A DNA stretch of 64,000 nt from Duganella aceris (GTDB lineage: Bacteria; Pseudomonadota; Gammaproteobacteria; Burkholderiales; Burkholderiaceae_D): NCBI RefSeq assembly GCF_011090165.1, contig NZ_JAADJT010000020.1, positions 1-64,000 on the forward strand. The letters are read 5' to 3'. The position numbers and the translations under genes are program-made. Below are positions 1 to 9,085 of this stretch, piece by piece. Below the pieces are notes generated by a model. That model saw only the letters and a program-made list of their open reading frames with translations, was not told where the DNA came from and did not search any database. The stretch's first letter is position 1, and every line of letters begins with the position of its first letter.

Positions 1-108
1 GACCATAGCAAGTTGGTCCCACCCCTTCCCATCCCGAACAGGACCGTGAAACAACTCTGCGCCGATGATAGTGCTGCAACCAGTGTGAAAGTAGGTTATC
101 GTCAAGCT
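1..108 (+). rRNA. rrf: 5S ribosomal RNA, 5' end cut by the window
   Basis: The first ~108 bases match the body of a betaproteobacterial 5S rRNA, including the conserved CCCATCCCGAACAGG stretch and a 3' end (GTCAAGCT) that should pair with the missing 5' end. About 8-10 bases of the 5' end lie outside the window. It is the last gene of an rRNA operon that would extend to the left. A strong terminator follows directly. Confidence 0.93.
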
Positions 109-118
109 AGTTATATAG

Positions 119-157
119 AAAAACCCCCTTCCAGGTGAACCTGGTTGGGGGTTTTTT
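119..157 (+). terminator. Rho-independent terminator of the rRNA operon
   Basis: AAAAACCCCC and GGGGGTTTTTT form the outer stem, with an inner CCAGG/CCTGG stem around a TGAA loop and a T-run at the end. It sits just after the 5S gene and is well placed to end rRNA transcription before the sensor kinase gene. Confidence 0.9.
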
Positions 158-200
158 GCTTTTGTGCATTAAAATGGGCTGATCTCGGAGATGCAACCCT

Positions 201-3200
201 ATGCCTTTTGTAATACGTGCCATCCATCTGTGTGCGCTTCTGCTGGGCGCGATATGCACCCTGAGCCAGGCGTCGTCGCTGAGCCTGCGGTTCGAACCGT
301 TGGGCGTCGAACAGGGCTTGACCCAGGAATCCGTCACCAGCGTGTTGCAGGACAAGTACGGCTACATCTGGCTGGGAACGCAGGCCGGATTGAACCGCTA
401 CGACGGTTACCGCGTGACGGCGTTCAAGAACGATCCCGCCAATCCGCGCAGCCTGCTCGACAATTATGTGCAGGCGCTGTTCGAGGATGCGGCCGGCCGG
501 ATCTGGATCGGCAGCAAAGGCGGCCTGGACCGCTACGACGCGGCGGCCGGGTCCTTCGTCCATTATTTGAGCAAGGACAGCAACCTGTCCGTCACCAACA
601 TCGTCGGCGACGGCGCCAACGGCTTGTGGCTGACCACCAGCGACGGCTTGCAGCACTTCGATATCGCCAGCGGCCAGGTCAGGACCTTGCGCCACGCCGA
701 CAATGATCACGACAGCATCAGTGACGAGCGCGTCAACGCGCTGGCGCGCGACCAGCAGGGCAACCTGTGGATAGGCACCGCCAGCGGCCTGGAGATGATG
801 CCGGCCGGCGGCGACAAGTTCCGCCACTTCGGCACGCGCGAGGCGCTGCCGGCAAATCACATCTTGTCGCTGTCGCTGGGCGCCGACGGCGTGCTGTGGG
901 CCGGCACGCTGAACGGCCTGCAAGCATGGCGCGTGAACGGCACCGCCGCCGAAGCCATCCAGCTACCCGCCGCCGATGCGCTGCCCGAGCAACGCGTCAC
1001 CAGGTTGCTGCACGATCATGACGGCACACTGTGGGCCGCCACCTTTGTCGACGGCCTGAAACGGCGCGATGCCGCCACCGGCCATTTCTACAGCTACCGC
1101 CGGGACGGCGTGAACCGTCACGGCATCAGCGACAACCAGATCAGCGCGCTATACCAGGACCGCACCGGCACCCTGTGGGTCGGCAACTGGTACGCGGGCG
1201 TGGACCGCGTCGACCTCAGCAGTGGCGGCTTCGAGCGCTACTCCGAGTCGCCCGGCGTCATGCCAGGCATCCTCAGCAGCAAAGTGCGCACCATCACCAG
1301 CGCCGGCGGCAGCAAGCTGTGGCTGGGCACGGCGGAAGGGCTGGTGCGGCTGGATACCGTGCAACGCGGCATCGAGGTGTGGCGGCGCGACGGACGGTCG
1401 CCGGGCGGCCTCCCGGTCGACCAGTTGATGTCGCTCGACACCGACCAGCAGGGCCGACTGTGGATCGGCGCCATCGGCGGCCTGGTGTGGCGCGATCCGG
1501 TCACCGGCATGTTCTCGCGGGTATCGCTGGGCGAAGGGACGGCGGCCAGTTCCGTGCAGCGGGTGCTGGTCGACCGCGCCGGCGTGATCTGGGCCGGTAC
1601 GCGCGCCGGGCTGCACCGCATCGATCCGAGCACGCTGGCGGTCCACACCTATCCCATCGATCCGGATGAAGACGCCACCGTAAGCGGGCGCATCTACGCC
1701 TTGATGCAGGACGGCGACGGCATCCTGTGGATCGGCACTGAGAACGGCCTGGATCGTTTTGATCCCGCCGGCGGCAAGTTCCAGCATTACCGCCATGACC
1801 CGCGCAATCCGGACAGCCTGAGCCACAAGCGCGTGCACTTCCTGTACCAGGACGCGCAGCGGCGACTGTGGATCGGCACGGCGGCCGGCCTGTGCATGGC
1901 GCAACAAGGCGCCGAAGGCGCGCTGCATTTCCGCTTTTATCCGGCCAGCGGCGGCCGGGCCTCCAATCCGGTCGGCGCCATCCTGCCCGACGACAAGGGC
2001 CAGCTGTGGATCAGCACCACGGCCGGTATTTCGCTGTTCAATCCGGAGACCGGCCGATTCAAGGAGTACACCTCCAAGGACGGCTTGATCGACGGCTCGT
2101 ATTTCATCGGCTCGGGCCACCGCGCGCCGGACGGCACGCTGTATTTCGGCGGCCTGGAGGGCATGACCGCGTTCAAGCCGGCGGACATCCACGACAACCC
2201 GTATCCGCCGCTGGTGTCGATCACCGATTTTTCGATTTTCAACCAATCGATCCTGAGCGATGTGGCGCGCCCCGACGTGCTGCCGCAAGGGCCGATTTAT
2301 GAAGCGAAGTCGCTGGCGCTGACCTATCGCGACGCGGTGTTTTCGTTCGAGTTCGCCGGCGTGCATCACGCCGATCCACAGCGTAACCGCTACGCCTACC
2401 AGTTGCAGGGCTTCGATCCGCAATGGGTCATGGCGGACGCCAGCAAGCGCTTCGCCACCTACACCAATCTCGACCCCGGCCGCTACGTGTTCCGCGTCAA
2501 GGCGGCCAACAAGGACGGCGTGTGGAGCACCGAGCCGGTGTCGCTGGAGCTGACCATCGCGCCGCCGTTCTGGAAGACCTGGTGGTTCCGCCTGCTGGTG
2601 GCCAGCCTGGTGCTGGGCGGCGCCTACCTGCTGTTCCGCCTGCGCATCCGCCGGCTGATGCGGCAAAAACAGGAACTGGAAGTGCAGGTCGGCAGCCGCA
2701 CCCGCGAGCTGGTGCTGCAAAACGCCTCGGTCGAGCGGCAGAAACAGGAGGTCGAGCGGCAGAAGGAAAGCGTGGAACTGGCGCACCGGAATATTTCACT
2801 GCTGTCCGACATCGGCCGCCGTATCACCGCCAACCTCGACAGCGAAGCCATCATGTCGATGCTGTACCAGCAGGTGCACGCATTGATGGACGCCAGCGTC
2901 TTCGGCATCGGCATCTACCGGCCGGAGCAGGAGCTGATCGAGTATCCGTTCGCGATGGAGCAGGGCAAGCGCTATACGCCTTACACGCGCAGCATGCGCG
3001 AGCCCAACCAGTTGGCGGTGTGGTGCATCCTGCAGGCGCGGGAAGTATTCATCAACGACCTGGAGCAGGAATACCAGCATTACATCGCCAACCTCGACAT
3101 GGTGTCCGGCGCCGACCACATGGGAACGCTGGAGGACGGTTCGCTGCCGACCGAGCCGCGCTCGTTGATCTATGTGCCGATTTCCGTCAGCGGCCAGGTG

Positions 3201-4106
3201 CGCGGCGTGATCACCGTGCATAGCTATCGCGCCGACGCCTACCAGCGCATCGACCTCGACATGCTGACCACGCTGGCTTCGTATGTGGCGGTGGCGTTCG
3301 CCAACGCCGATTCATACCGCAAATTACTGGACACCCAGCAGCAGCTGGTGGAACGCGAAAAGCTGGCGGCGCTGGGCTCGCTGGTGGCGGGTGTCGCGCA
3401 TGAGCTGAACACGCCGATCGGCAACAGCCTGGTGATCGCCAGCACGCTGGAGGACCGGACCACCGAGATCGAGTCGCGCAACAACCAGAACGCGATGCGC
3501 CGCTCCGATCTGAACAGCTTCATCGAAGCCGCGCGCGAAGCGTCGACGTTGTTGATGCGCAGCCTGCGCAATGCGGCGGAGTTGGTCAACAGCTTCAAGC
3601 AGGTGGCGGTGGACCAGGCCAGCGCCAAGCGGCGCGAGTTCAACCTGAACCAAGCCAGCCAGGAAATCGTGACCACGATGAAGAACCAGATCCGCAAGGC
3701 GGGTCATCAGATCGAACTGGACATGCCGGACGATATTTCGATGGACAGCTTCCCGGGACCGTATGGGCAGGTGGTCATCAACCTGATCAACAACGCGCTG
3801 TTGCACGCCTTCGATGACCGCAGCGGCGGCGAGATCCGTTTGTGGGCGGTGCGCCTGGGCTCGGATCAGGTGCGTATCGTGTTCCAGGATAACGGCAGGG
3901 GCATCGCCATCGAACACCAGGCGCGCATCTTCGATCCCTTCTTCACCACCAAACTGGGGCAGGGCGGCAATGGCCTCGGCTTGAGCATCACCTACAACAT
4001 CGTCACGTCGCTGCTGGACGGCACGATACGGGTCGACAGCGTGGTCGGCGTCGGCACCCGCTTTACGATGGATCTCCCGCTGAAGGCTTCTCTAGCGGGA
4101 GACTGA
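201..4106 (+). CDS. Hybrid-length sensor histidine kinase: beta-propeller sensor, Y_Y_Y, GAF and kinase domains
   Basis: This 1301-residue membrane sensor kinase starts with a signal peptide (residues 1-25). About residues 35-690 are two-component-regulator propeller repeats, seen as recurring 'LWIGT..GL.R.D' units, and a Y_Y_Y domain follows at about 715-790. A membrane helix (about 794-814) and a coiled coil rich in RQKQEVERQK come next. A GAF domain spans about 870-1035, then the kinase core, with the H box around His1067 (AGVAHELNTPIGN), an N box (INLINNALLHAF), a G1 box (DNGRGI) and a G2 box (GLGLSI). The propeller would be periplasmic and sense an unknown ligand. Unlike the hybrid systems of Bacteroidetes, there is no receiver or AraC domain after the kinase, and no response regulator gene is next to it. 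A GGAG lies 12 bases before the chosen ATG. Confidence 0.88.
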   Translation: MPFVIRAIHLCALLLGAICTLSQASSLSLRFEPLGVEQGLTQESVTSVLQDKYGYIWLGTQAGLNRYDGYRVTAFKNDPANPRSLLDNYVQALFEDAAGRIWIGSKGGLDRYDAAAGSFVHYLSKDSNLSVTNIVGDGANGLWLTTSDGLQHFDIASGQVRTLRHADNDHDSISDERVNALARDQQGNLWIGTASGLEMMPAGGDKFRHFGTREALPANHILSLSLGADGVLWAGTLNGLQAWRVNGTAAEAIQLPAADALPEQRVTRLLHDHDGTLWAATFVDGLKRRDAATGHFYSYRRDGVNRHGISDNQISALYQDRTGTLWVGNWYAGVDRVDLSSGGFERYSESPGVMPGILSSKVRTITSAGGSKLWLGTAEGLVRLDTVQRGIEVWRRDGRSPGGLPVDQLMSLDTDQQGRLWIGAIGGLVWRDPVTGMFSRVSLGEGTAASSVQRVLVDRAGVIWAGTRAGLHRIDPSTLAVHTYPIDPDEDATVSGRIYALMQDGDGILWIGTENGLDRFDPAGGKFQHYRHDPRNPDSLSHKRVHFLYQDAQRRLWIGTAAGLCMAQQGAEGALHFRFYPASGGRASNPVGAILPDDKGQLWISTTAGISLFNPETGRFKEYTSKDGLIDGSYFIGSGHRAPDGTLYFGGLEGMTAFKPADIHDNPYPPLVSITDFSIFNQSILSDVARPDVLPQGPIYEAKSLALTYRDAVFSFEFAGVHHADPQRNRYAYQLQGFDPQWVMADASKRFATYTNLDPGRYVFRVKAANKDGVWSTEPVSLELTIAPPFWKTWWFRLLVASLVLGGAYLLFRLRIRRLMRQKQELEVQVGSRTRELVLQNASVERQKQEVERQKESVELAHRNISLLSDIGRRITANLDSEAIMSMLYQQVHALMDASVFGIGIYRPEQELIEYPFAMEQGKRYTPYTRSMREPNQLAVWCILQAREVFINDLEQEYQHYIANLDMVSGADHMGTLEDGSLPTEPRSLIYVPISVSGQVRGVITVHSYRADAYQRIDLDMLTTLASYVAVAFANADSYRKLLDTQQQLVEREKLAALGSLVAGVAHELNTPIGNSLVIASTLEDRTTEIESRNNQNAMRRSDLNSFIEAAREASTLLMRSLRNAAELVNSFKQVAVDQASAKRREFNLNQASQEIVTTMKNQIRKAGHQIELDMPDDISMDSFPGPYGQVVINLINNALLHAFDDRSGGEIRLWAVRLGSDQVRIVFQDNGRGIAIEHQARIFDPFFTTKLGQGGNGLGLSITYNIVTSLLDGTIRVDSVVGVGTRFTMDLPLKASLAGD

Positions 4107-4117
4107 GCGGACGCGGC

Positions 4118-4459
4118 TTAGACGCCCCAGATGATGCTCTCGTTGTCCTGCTTGGCGGCGCGCAGCATCTCCAGCAATGGGAAGGCGCGCGCCGAGAAAT
4201 GCACGCGTTGCATCACGGCGTGTTCCACCGTCTCGCCTTCTTCTTTTTCGTGCGCGTGCACATCGCGTTCGACGTCGTTTTCCGGGTGCAGCTTGCTCTC
4301 GGACACTTCATGCTCCAGCACGGACAGCGCTTCCGCCGCCTCGGCCGCCGTGATGACGCCACGGGTCGGATTTTTATGCAGCAGGTCGAGAATGCGCTGG
4401 GCATGCTCCTGATACATCAGGACTTCTGGACTGGATTTGGATTTGAATGCAATTAACAT
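4118..4459 (-). CDS. DUF1840 family protein
   Basis: A 113-residue soluble protein beginning MLIAFKSKSSPEVLMYQEHA, which I recognise as the DUF1840 family of betaproteobacteria. Its function is unknown. The reading frame extends 20 codons upstream, but the family normally begins at this MLIAFKS, and a GAAAG sits just upstream of this ATG, so I chose it. The protein is acidic and histidine-rich in the middle (EHEVSESKLHPENDVERDVH). It converges with the sensor kinase gene, leaving an 11-base gap, and appears to be transcribed alone. Confidence 0.82.
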   Translation of the reverse strand: MLIAFKSKSSPEVLMYQEHAQRILDLLHKNPTRGVITAAEAAEALSVLEHEVSESKLHPENDVERDVHAHEKEEGETVEHAVMQRVHFSARAFPLLEMLRAAKQDNESIIWGV

Positions 4460-4635
4460 AGAGCGCTTTCTTAGTCTTATTGGTGAATGTTTCCACGGCG
4501 CGCCGGTTCTCGATGGCAACGGTGCTTTCCGTCACATTAGACATTAGGTCATGGCTGCGACTTTACAAGGTGCGCGCTCAGCTGTATGGACGCTGCCGCA
4601 CATCCATTAAGCATTTTCTAAGCCAAGACATGAAT

Positions 4636-5133
4636 TCAGTTTAATTTGAACGAACTCAGATAGGTCTCGACGCTCTCCTGCTCGATCTTGCCGGCGCGTC
4701 CCATGACGATCACCTGATAGATCCTCTTGTCCTTGGCGAGGAAGCGGCCGATCAGCCGCATCGCCTCGCCGTTGCCGCTGCCGGTGCCGGTGACGTCGAG
4801 CGTGCCGGCGGCTGAGGACTGATTGCCGGCGACGCTGGCGCCGATGTTGTTCATCAGCGCGGTTTGCATCGCCGTCAACGCCGCCGGCGCCAGCGCCGCG
4901 TCCGGCAGCTGCGCGCTGCCGACGGCGAAGATCACGCCGTCGACCTCGGCCGCCGCCATCGTCATGCTGACCTCCAGCTGGTCGAGCTTGACGCTGCGGG
5001 TCTGGCTCGCGGGCTTGCCGGGAAACAGCACCGCGTACGGCGCGTCGTTGCTGCGGTAATCGCGCCAATCGTACTTCGGACTGCAGGCGGACAATGCGAC
5101 CGCCAGCAGCAGCGCCACGGAAAGTCGCGTCAC
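4636..5133 (-). CDS. Small putative lipoprotein of unknown function
   Basis: A 165-residue protein with a lipoprotein signal peptide: VTRLSVALLLAVALSAC gives a lipobox LSAC with Cys at about residue 17. The mature part contains 'DWRDYRSNDAPYAVLFPGKPASQTRSV', the style of small envelope proteins with a PsbP/YjbF-like fold, but I cannot assign a family with confidence. The start is a GTG overlapping the stop of the upstream aminopeptidase gene (GTGA, 4 bases), which suggests translational coupling. An in-frame ATG further upstream lies inside the aminopeptidase gene and is unlikely to be used. It is the last gene of the ubiK-comM-aminopeptidase group. Confidence 0.7.
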   Translation of the reverse strand: MTRLSVALLLAVALSACSPKYDWRDYRSNDAPYAVLFPGKPASQTRSVKLDQLEVSMTMAAAEVDGVIFAVGSAQLPDAALAPAALTAMQTALMNNIGASVAGNQSSAAGTLDVTGTGSGNGEAMRLIGRFLAKDKRIYQVIVMGRAGKIEQESVETYLSSFKLN

Positions 5134-6839
5134 GATTTTTTCGCCTTCTTCTTGCGCGCTTCCTCGGCGCGCTGCCATTCCTCGATATGGGCTTGCTGGC
5201 GCAGCACGCGCGACGCCGGATCGATGGTGTAGCCGGCGCCGGCCGGCAGGGTCAGCTCGCCTTTGCCATCGGTCATCGCCAGTTTTTCGACGCGCTCGTC
5301 GACGCGCACTTCCAGCGGCATCGGGAAGGCGCCGCCGTCCTTCAGCTTCCAGCTCAGCTTGAGCTTGTCGCCGCTGCGTTCCTCCACCAGCTCCGGCAGC
5401 GCGGCATGGTACAGATAGGCGTCGAAGAACCAGCCCAGGTCGCGGCCGCTGGCCTGGTTGGCGAAGCCGATGAATTCCTTGCTGCTGCTCCAGCGCGGCT
5501 GGAAGTTGCCCGGCGCCGGCGTCTCGCTGCCGTAGACCATGCGGCGGGTGGCGCGGAAGAAGGCGTCGTCGCCGATCAGGTTGCGCAGCGTATGCAGGAT
5601 CAGCGAGCCCTTGACGTAGATGTCGTTGCCGGGGCCGCCGCGTTCGGCGTCGTAGACGTCCTCGATGCGCATCGACTTGCCGCTGACCACGGCGGCCTTG
5701 TTCTTGATCGCCTTGCGCTGGTTGAACAGTTCGGCCTGGAACTCCATCTCGCCGCGCAGCGATTGCAGATACAGGGGCTGCATGTAGCTGCCGAAGCCCT
5801 CGTGCAGCCACATGTCGTCCCAGTCGGCGTTGGTCATCTGGTTGCCGAACCACTCGTGCGACAGTTCATGGTGCAGCAGCCAGTCGTAGCCGTAGGCGGA
5901 CTTGGCGTAGCCGTTGCCGTAGGCGTTGATGGTCTGGTGCTCCATGCCCAGGTGCGGCGTTTCGACCACGCCCATTTTCTCGTCGCCGAACGGGTAGGGA
6001 CCGATGCGGCGTTCGAAGAAATCCAGCATCGGCGCGAATTCGCTGAACAAGCCCTGCGCCTGTTTATCGTGGCCTTTCAGGTACCACATGCGCAGCGGAA
6101 TGGTGTTGCCGTAGCGACTGGCGTAGTCGGCCGACAGCATTTCATACGGGCCGATGTTGAGCGCGACGCCGTAGGTGCTGGGATTCTTGGCGCGCCAGTT
6201 GTAGGTGCGCCAGCCATCCTTCTCGTCCATGCCGAGCGCGATGCCGTTGCCGGCCACCACCAGCGGCGACGGCACGCTGATGTGCAGGTCGATCAGTTGC
6301 GGCTTGCCCATCGGATGGTCGATGCACGGCCAGAACATGTCGCAGCCTTCGCCTTCGACGGTGGTCGAGATCCATGGCTGGCCGTCCTCGGTCTTGCTCC
6401 ACATGAAGGCGCCGTCCCATGGCGCGCGCTTGGCCACGTGCGGCACGCCGTGATAGCGGATGCGCACGGTGGTGCGGGCGCCGGCCGCCAGCGGCGTCGG
6501 CAGGGTCAGGTAGAGACGGCCGTCCGGGTTGCTGATCGCCGACGGCGCCAGCGCCACGCCGTCCACGCTGGCGGCATCCACCGGCAGATTGCGGTCGAGT
6601 TCGACCGCGATGCGGGTCAGCGGTTCCTTCAGCAGAAAGGTCAGCGCGGCGTCGCCGCTGATGCTTTGCGTGGCCGGGTCGACGCGCAGCGCCAGGTCGA
6701 CGGTTTCAAACGTCACCGCCAGCTGCTCCGGCGCGCGCGGATTGCCGGAGTTGGAGGTGAATTCGGTGACGGGGGCTTGGGTGCTGGCGCAGCCGGCCAG
6801 CACGGCGCTGGCGGCGAGATAGAGAGGCAGGCGGGTCAT
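5130..6839 (-). CDS. M1 family zinc aminopeptidase, lipoprotein
   Basis: A 569-residue metalloprotease of the M1 family, which removes N-terminal residues from peptides. The zinc site is complete: HELSH at residues 324-328 and the third ligand Glu347 in WLHEG, giving HExxH-x18-E. An exopeptidase-type segment upstream (GMEHQTINAYGNG) replaces the usual GAMEN. The N-terminus MTRLPLYLAASAVLAGCAS is a lipoprotein signal with lipobox LAGC, so the enzyme is probably anchored in the periplasm or outer membrane, unlike cytoplasmic PepN. At 569 residues it is shorter than PepN (about 870) and lacks most of the C-terminal helical domain. It is followed with a 4-base overlap by a small lipoprotein gene. 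Confidence 0.9.
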   Translation of the reverse strand: MTRLPLYLAASAVLAGCASTQAPVTEFTSNSGNPRAPEQLAVTFETVDLALRVDPATQSISGDAALTFLLKEPLTRIAVELDRNLPVDAASVDGVALAPSAISNPDGRLYLTLPTPLAAGARTTVRIRYHGVPHVAKRAPWDGAFMWSKTEDGQPWISTTVEGEGCDMFWPCIDHPMGKPQLIDLHISVPSPLVVAGNGIALGMDEKDGWRTYNWRAKNPSTYGVALNIGPYEMLSADYASRYGNTIPLRMWYLKGHDKQAQGLFSEFAPMLDFFERRIGPYPFGDEKMGVVETPHLGMEHQTINAYGNGYAKSAYGYDWLLHHELSHEWFGNQMTNADWDDMWLHEGFGSYMQPLYLQSLRGEMEFQAELFNQRKAIKNKAAVVSGKSMRIEDVYDAERGGPGNDIYVKGSLILHTLRNLIGDDAFFRATRRMVYGSETPAPGNFQPRWSSSKEFIGFANQASGRDLGWFFDAYLYHAALPELVEERSGDKLKLSWKLKDGGAFPMPLEVRVDERVEKLAMTDGKGELTLPAGAGYTIDPASRVLRQQAHIEEWQRAEEARKKKAKKS

Positions 6840-6941
6840 GGGCTTCCTGGCGGGTTATAAATGTTCTGCGGACAATATAGCAGCATGACTAACGAAGAGG
6901 GAATGTTAGGCGCGCCGATCGGCAGAATTTAAAACGGCGCG

Positions 6942-8453
6942 TCAGCGCGGGTGCAGCGCGCGGCGGTATTGCATCGCCTCCATGACGTGTTTTTCCAGGA
7001 TGCGTTCGCTGCCCGACAGGTCGGCGATGGTGCGCGCCACGCGCAGGATGCGGTGGTAGGCGCGGCCCGACCATTGGAAGTGTTCCATGCTCTGCTTGAG
7101 TTTGGCCTTGCCGCCCTTGTCCGGCTTGCACAACTGGTCGATTTCGCGCGTGCTCAGGTATTGGTTGCGCTTGCCCTGGCGCCGCAGCTGTAGCTCGGCC
7201 GCCGCCTGCACGCGGGCCGCGATCGCCAGCGACGATTCGCCGTCGGCGTCGGCGGCCAGGATTTCCGGCGGCACCGGGCCGACCACCATCTGCATGTCGA
7301 TCCGGTCCAGCAGCGGGCCGGAGACGCGGCCCTGGTAGCGGTTGATGAGGTCGGGCGAGCAGTGGCACACGCCGTTGGGGTGGCCTTCGTAGCCGCACGG
7401 GCACGGGTTCATGGCGGCGATCAGCTGGAAGTGGGCCGGGAAGTCGGACTGCCGCGCCGCGCGCGAAATGGTGATGCGGCCGGATTCCATCGGCTCGCGC
7501 AACACGTCCAGCACGCGCCGGTCGAATTCCGGCAATTCGTCCAGGAACAGCACGCCGCGATGCGCCAGCGAAATCTCGCCGGGACGCGGCACGCTGCCGC
7601 CGCCGACCAGCGCGGCGCCGGAAGACGTATGGTGCGGCGAGCGGAACGGCCGGCGCTTCCACTGCTCGATGCGGAACTCGCCGGTCAGCGATTGCACCGC
7701 CGCCGCCTCCAGCGCTTCCTCGTCGGTCATCATCGGCAACAGGCCGGCGAAGCGCGCCGCCAGCATGGTCTTGCCGGTGCCGGGCGGGCCGACCAGCAAA
7801 ATGCTGTGGTTGCCGGCCGCCGCCACTTCCAGTGCGCGCTTGACCAGCACCTGGCCCTTGACGTCGGCGAAGTCGGGATATTCCGGCGGCACCGGCTGCG
7901 GCGCCGCTTCGTGTCGCGACAGCATGGCGTCCACCGACTTGGCGGCGAAGTGGCCGCAGACCTGCAACAGCGAGCCGGCCGGATAGATGGCGGCAGTGGC
8001 GACCAGCGCCGCTTCGTCGGCGTTGGCCTGCGGCAGGATGAAGGCGCGCCGGCCGCCGTCGCGCCGGGTGGCCAGCGACATCGCCAGCGCGCCACGGATC
8101 GGCCGCAATTCGCCTGACAGCGACAGCTCGCCGGCGAACTCGTATTGGTGCAGTCGGGTGGAGGGGATTTGTTTGGAGGCGGCAAGGATGCCGAGCGCGA
8201 TCGGCAAATCGAAGCGGCCCGATTCCTTGGGCAGGTCGGCCGGCGCCAGGTTGACGGTGATGCGTTGCGCGGGAAATTCGAAGCCGCCGTTCTGGATCGC
8301 GGCGCGGACCCGGTCCTTGGCTTCCTTGACCTCGGTGTCGGCCAGGCCGACGATGGCGAAACTGGGCAAGCCGTTGGCCAGATGCACTTCGACGCTGACT
8401 TCCTGCGCCTTCATACCGGCCAGGGCGCGGCTTTTGAGTACGGCTAGGCTCAT
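6942..8453 (-). CDS. comM: ComM/YifB family AAA+ ATPase (Mg-chelatase-like)
   Basis: A 503-residue protein of the YifB/ComM family. In Vibrio, ComM is a hexameric helicase that promotes branch migration when transformed DNA is integrated. An N-terminal Lon-protease-like domain (SLAVLKSRALAGMKAQEVSVEVH) is followed by the AAA+ core, with Walker A GPPGTGKT at residues 222-229 and Walker B-like GVLFLDELPEF. A zinc-finger-like insertion (MNPCPCGYEGHPNGVCHCSPD) and a C-terminal helical domain with SGRAYHRILRVARTIADL complete it. The reading frame is open for 15 more codons upstream, but the family starts at MSLAVLKSRALAGM. It lies 96 bases after ubiK on the same strand. Confidence 0.93.
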   Translation of the reverse strand: MSLAVLKSRALAGMKAQEVSVEVHLANGLPSFAIVGLADTEVKEAKDRVRAAIQNGGFEFPAQRITVNLAPADLPKESGRFDLPIALGILAASKQIPSTRLHQYEFAGELSLSGELRPIRGALAMSLATRRDGGRRAFILPQANADEAALVATAAIYPAGSLLQVCGHFAAKSVDAMLSRHEAAPQPVPPEYPDFADVKGQVLVKRALEVAAAGNHSILLVGPPGTGKTMLAARFAGLLPMMTDEEALEAAAVQSLTGEFRIEQWKRRPFRSPHHTSSGAALVGGGSVPRPGEISLAHRGVLFLDELPEFDRRVLDVLREPMESGRITISRAARQSDFPAHFQLIAAMNPCPCGYEGHPNGVCHCSPDLINRYQGRVSGPLLDRIDMQMVVGPVPPEILAADADGESSLAIAARVQAAAELQLRRQGKRNQYLSTREIDQLCKPDKGGKAKLKQSMEHFQWSGRAYHRILRVARTIADLSGSERILEKHVMEAMQYRRALHPR

Positions 8454-8549
8454 GGGATGGCGCGCGGACAAGGGGATCCAGCCGCCAGCGTAGCCCAAGC
8501 CCGCCGCGTCGCCTTGCGCTAGCCCAAACGGGCGGGCGCGAGCGTCAAC

Positions 8550-8810
8550 TTAGACGATCTTGCCGTCGACCTTGCCGTCCGCTTTGCTTTCCAGCTCCGC
8601 CAGGCGGGTTTCCAGCGCTTCCAGCTTGGCGCGGGTCTTGGCCAGCACTTGCGTCTGGATATCGAATTCCTCGCGCGTGACCAGATCCAGCTTGGAGAAG
8701 CCCTGCGTCATCATGGACTTGACGTTCTTCTCAATGTCCTTTGCTGGTGAGTTTTCGATTGCTTGGCTGATCTTGTTTTGCAAGTCGTTAAAAAAAGTGT
8801 TCATATCCAT
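8550..8810 (-). CDS. ubiK: Ubiquinone biosynthesis accessory factor UbiK (BMFP family)
   Basis: An 86-residue protein of the UbiK/YqiC family, an accessory factor of the aerobic ubiquinone biosynthesis complex that binds UbiJ and lipids. The N-terminal part (FFNDLQNKISQAIENSP) is amphipathic, and the C-terminal half (about residues 48-80, FDIQTQVLAKTRAKLEALE) is a coiled coil as in the family. AAGGA lies 6 bases upstream of the ATG used here. A second ATG two codons in is possible. No other ubiquinone genes are nearby. Confidence 0.85.
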   Translation of the reverse strand: MDMNTFFNDLQNKISQAIENSPAKDIEKNVKSMMTQGFSKLDLVTREEFDIQTQVLAKTRAKLEALETRLAELESKADGKVDGKIV

Positions 8811-8840
8811 AATATTCCTTGATCTGGTTGGGCCGCTGAC

Positions 8841-8855
8841 GCACTATTTCGGTGC
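8841..8855. promoter_or_regulatory. Candidate NtrC binding site
   Basis: GCACTATTTCGGTGC fits the NtrC pattern GCAC-N7-GTGC. It lies about 126-140 bases upstream of the sigma-54-type promoter at 8981-8996, the usual distance for an NtrC enhancer. A GGTGC half-site is also present at about 8872. The match is by eye only. Confidence 0.5.
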
Positions 8856-8980
8856 GCATCGGCGTCAATGTGGTGCGAAATCCTGCAAATCCAACGCCGC
8901 ACCGGCGCCGATTCCCACTTTGGGGTGAATAGACCCATTGTCGTTGATGATATGCCAGCTATCTCCTAGACAACATTAGC

Positions 8981-8996
8981 TGGCACGCATTCTGCT
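8981..8996 (+). promoter_or_regulatory. Sigma-54 (RpoN) type promoter for porin-glnK-amtB
   Basis: TGGCACGCATTCTGCT matches the -24/-12 consensus TGGCAC-N5-TTGCW, with GG and GC exactly 10 bases apart and one mismatch (CTGCT for TTGCT). Transcription would start near 9008, leaving a leader of about 78 bases before the porin ATG. An RpoN promoter is what established biology predicts for a glnK-amtB operon. Confidence 0.68.
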
Positions 8997-9085
8997 AAAG
9001 AAGCCATGGATGCTTTTCATTGCTTCGCTTCATACGGATTTTAAACCGCAACTGCCAACTAAGTTCAACTCACTAGGAAAACAAA

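Noticed and set aside
5094..6860. 588-codon plus-strand frame over the M1 aminopeptidase
   Set aside because: Antisense shadow of a gene with a complete HExxH-E zinc site. It has no plausible domain and contains only repetitive Val/Ala/Arg/Asp text.
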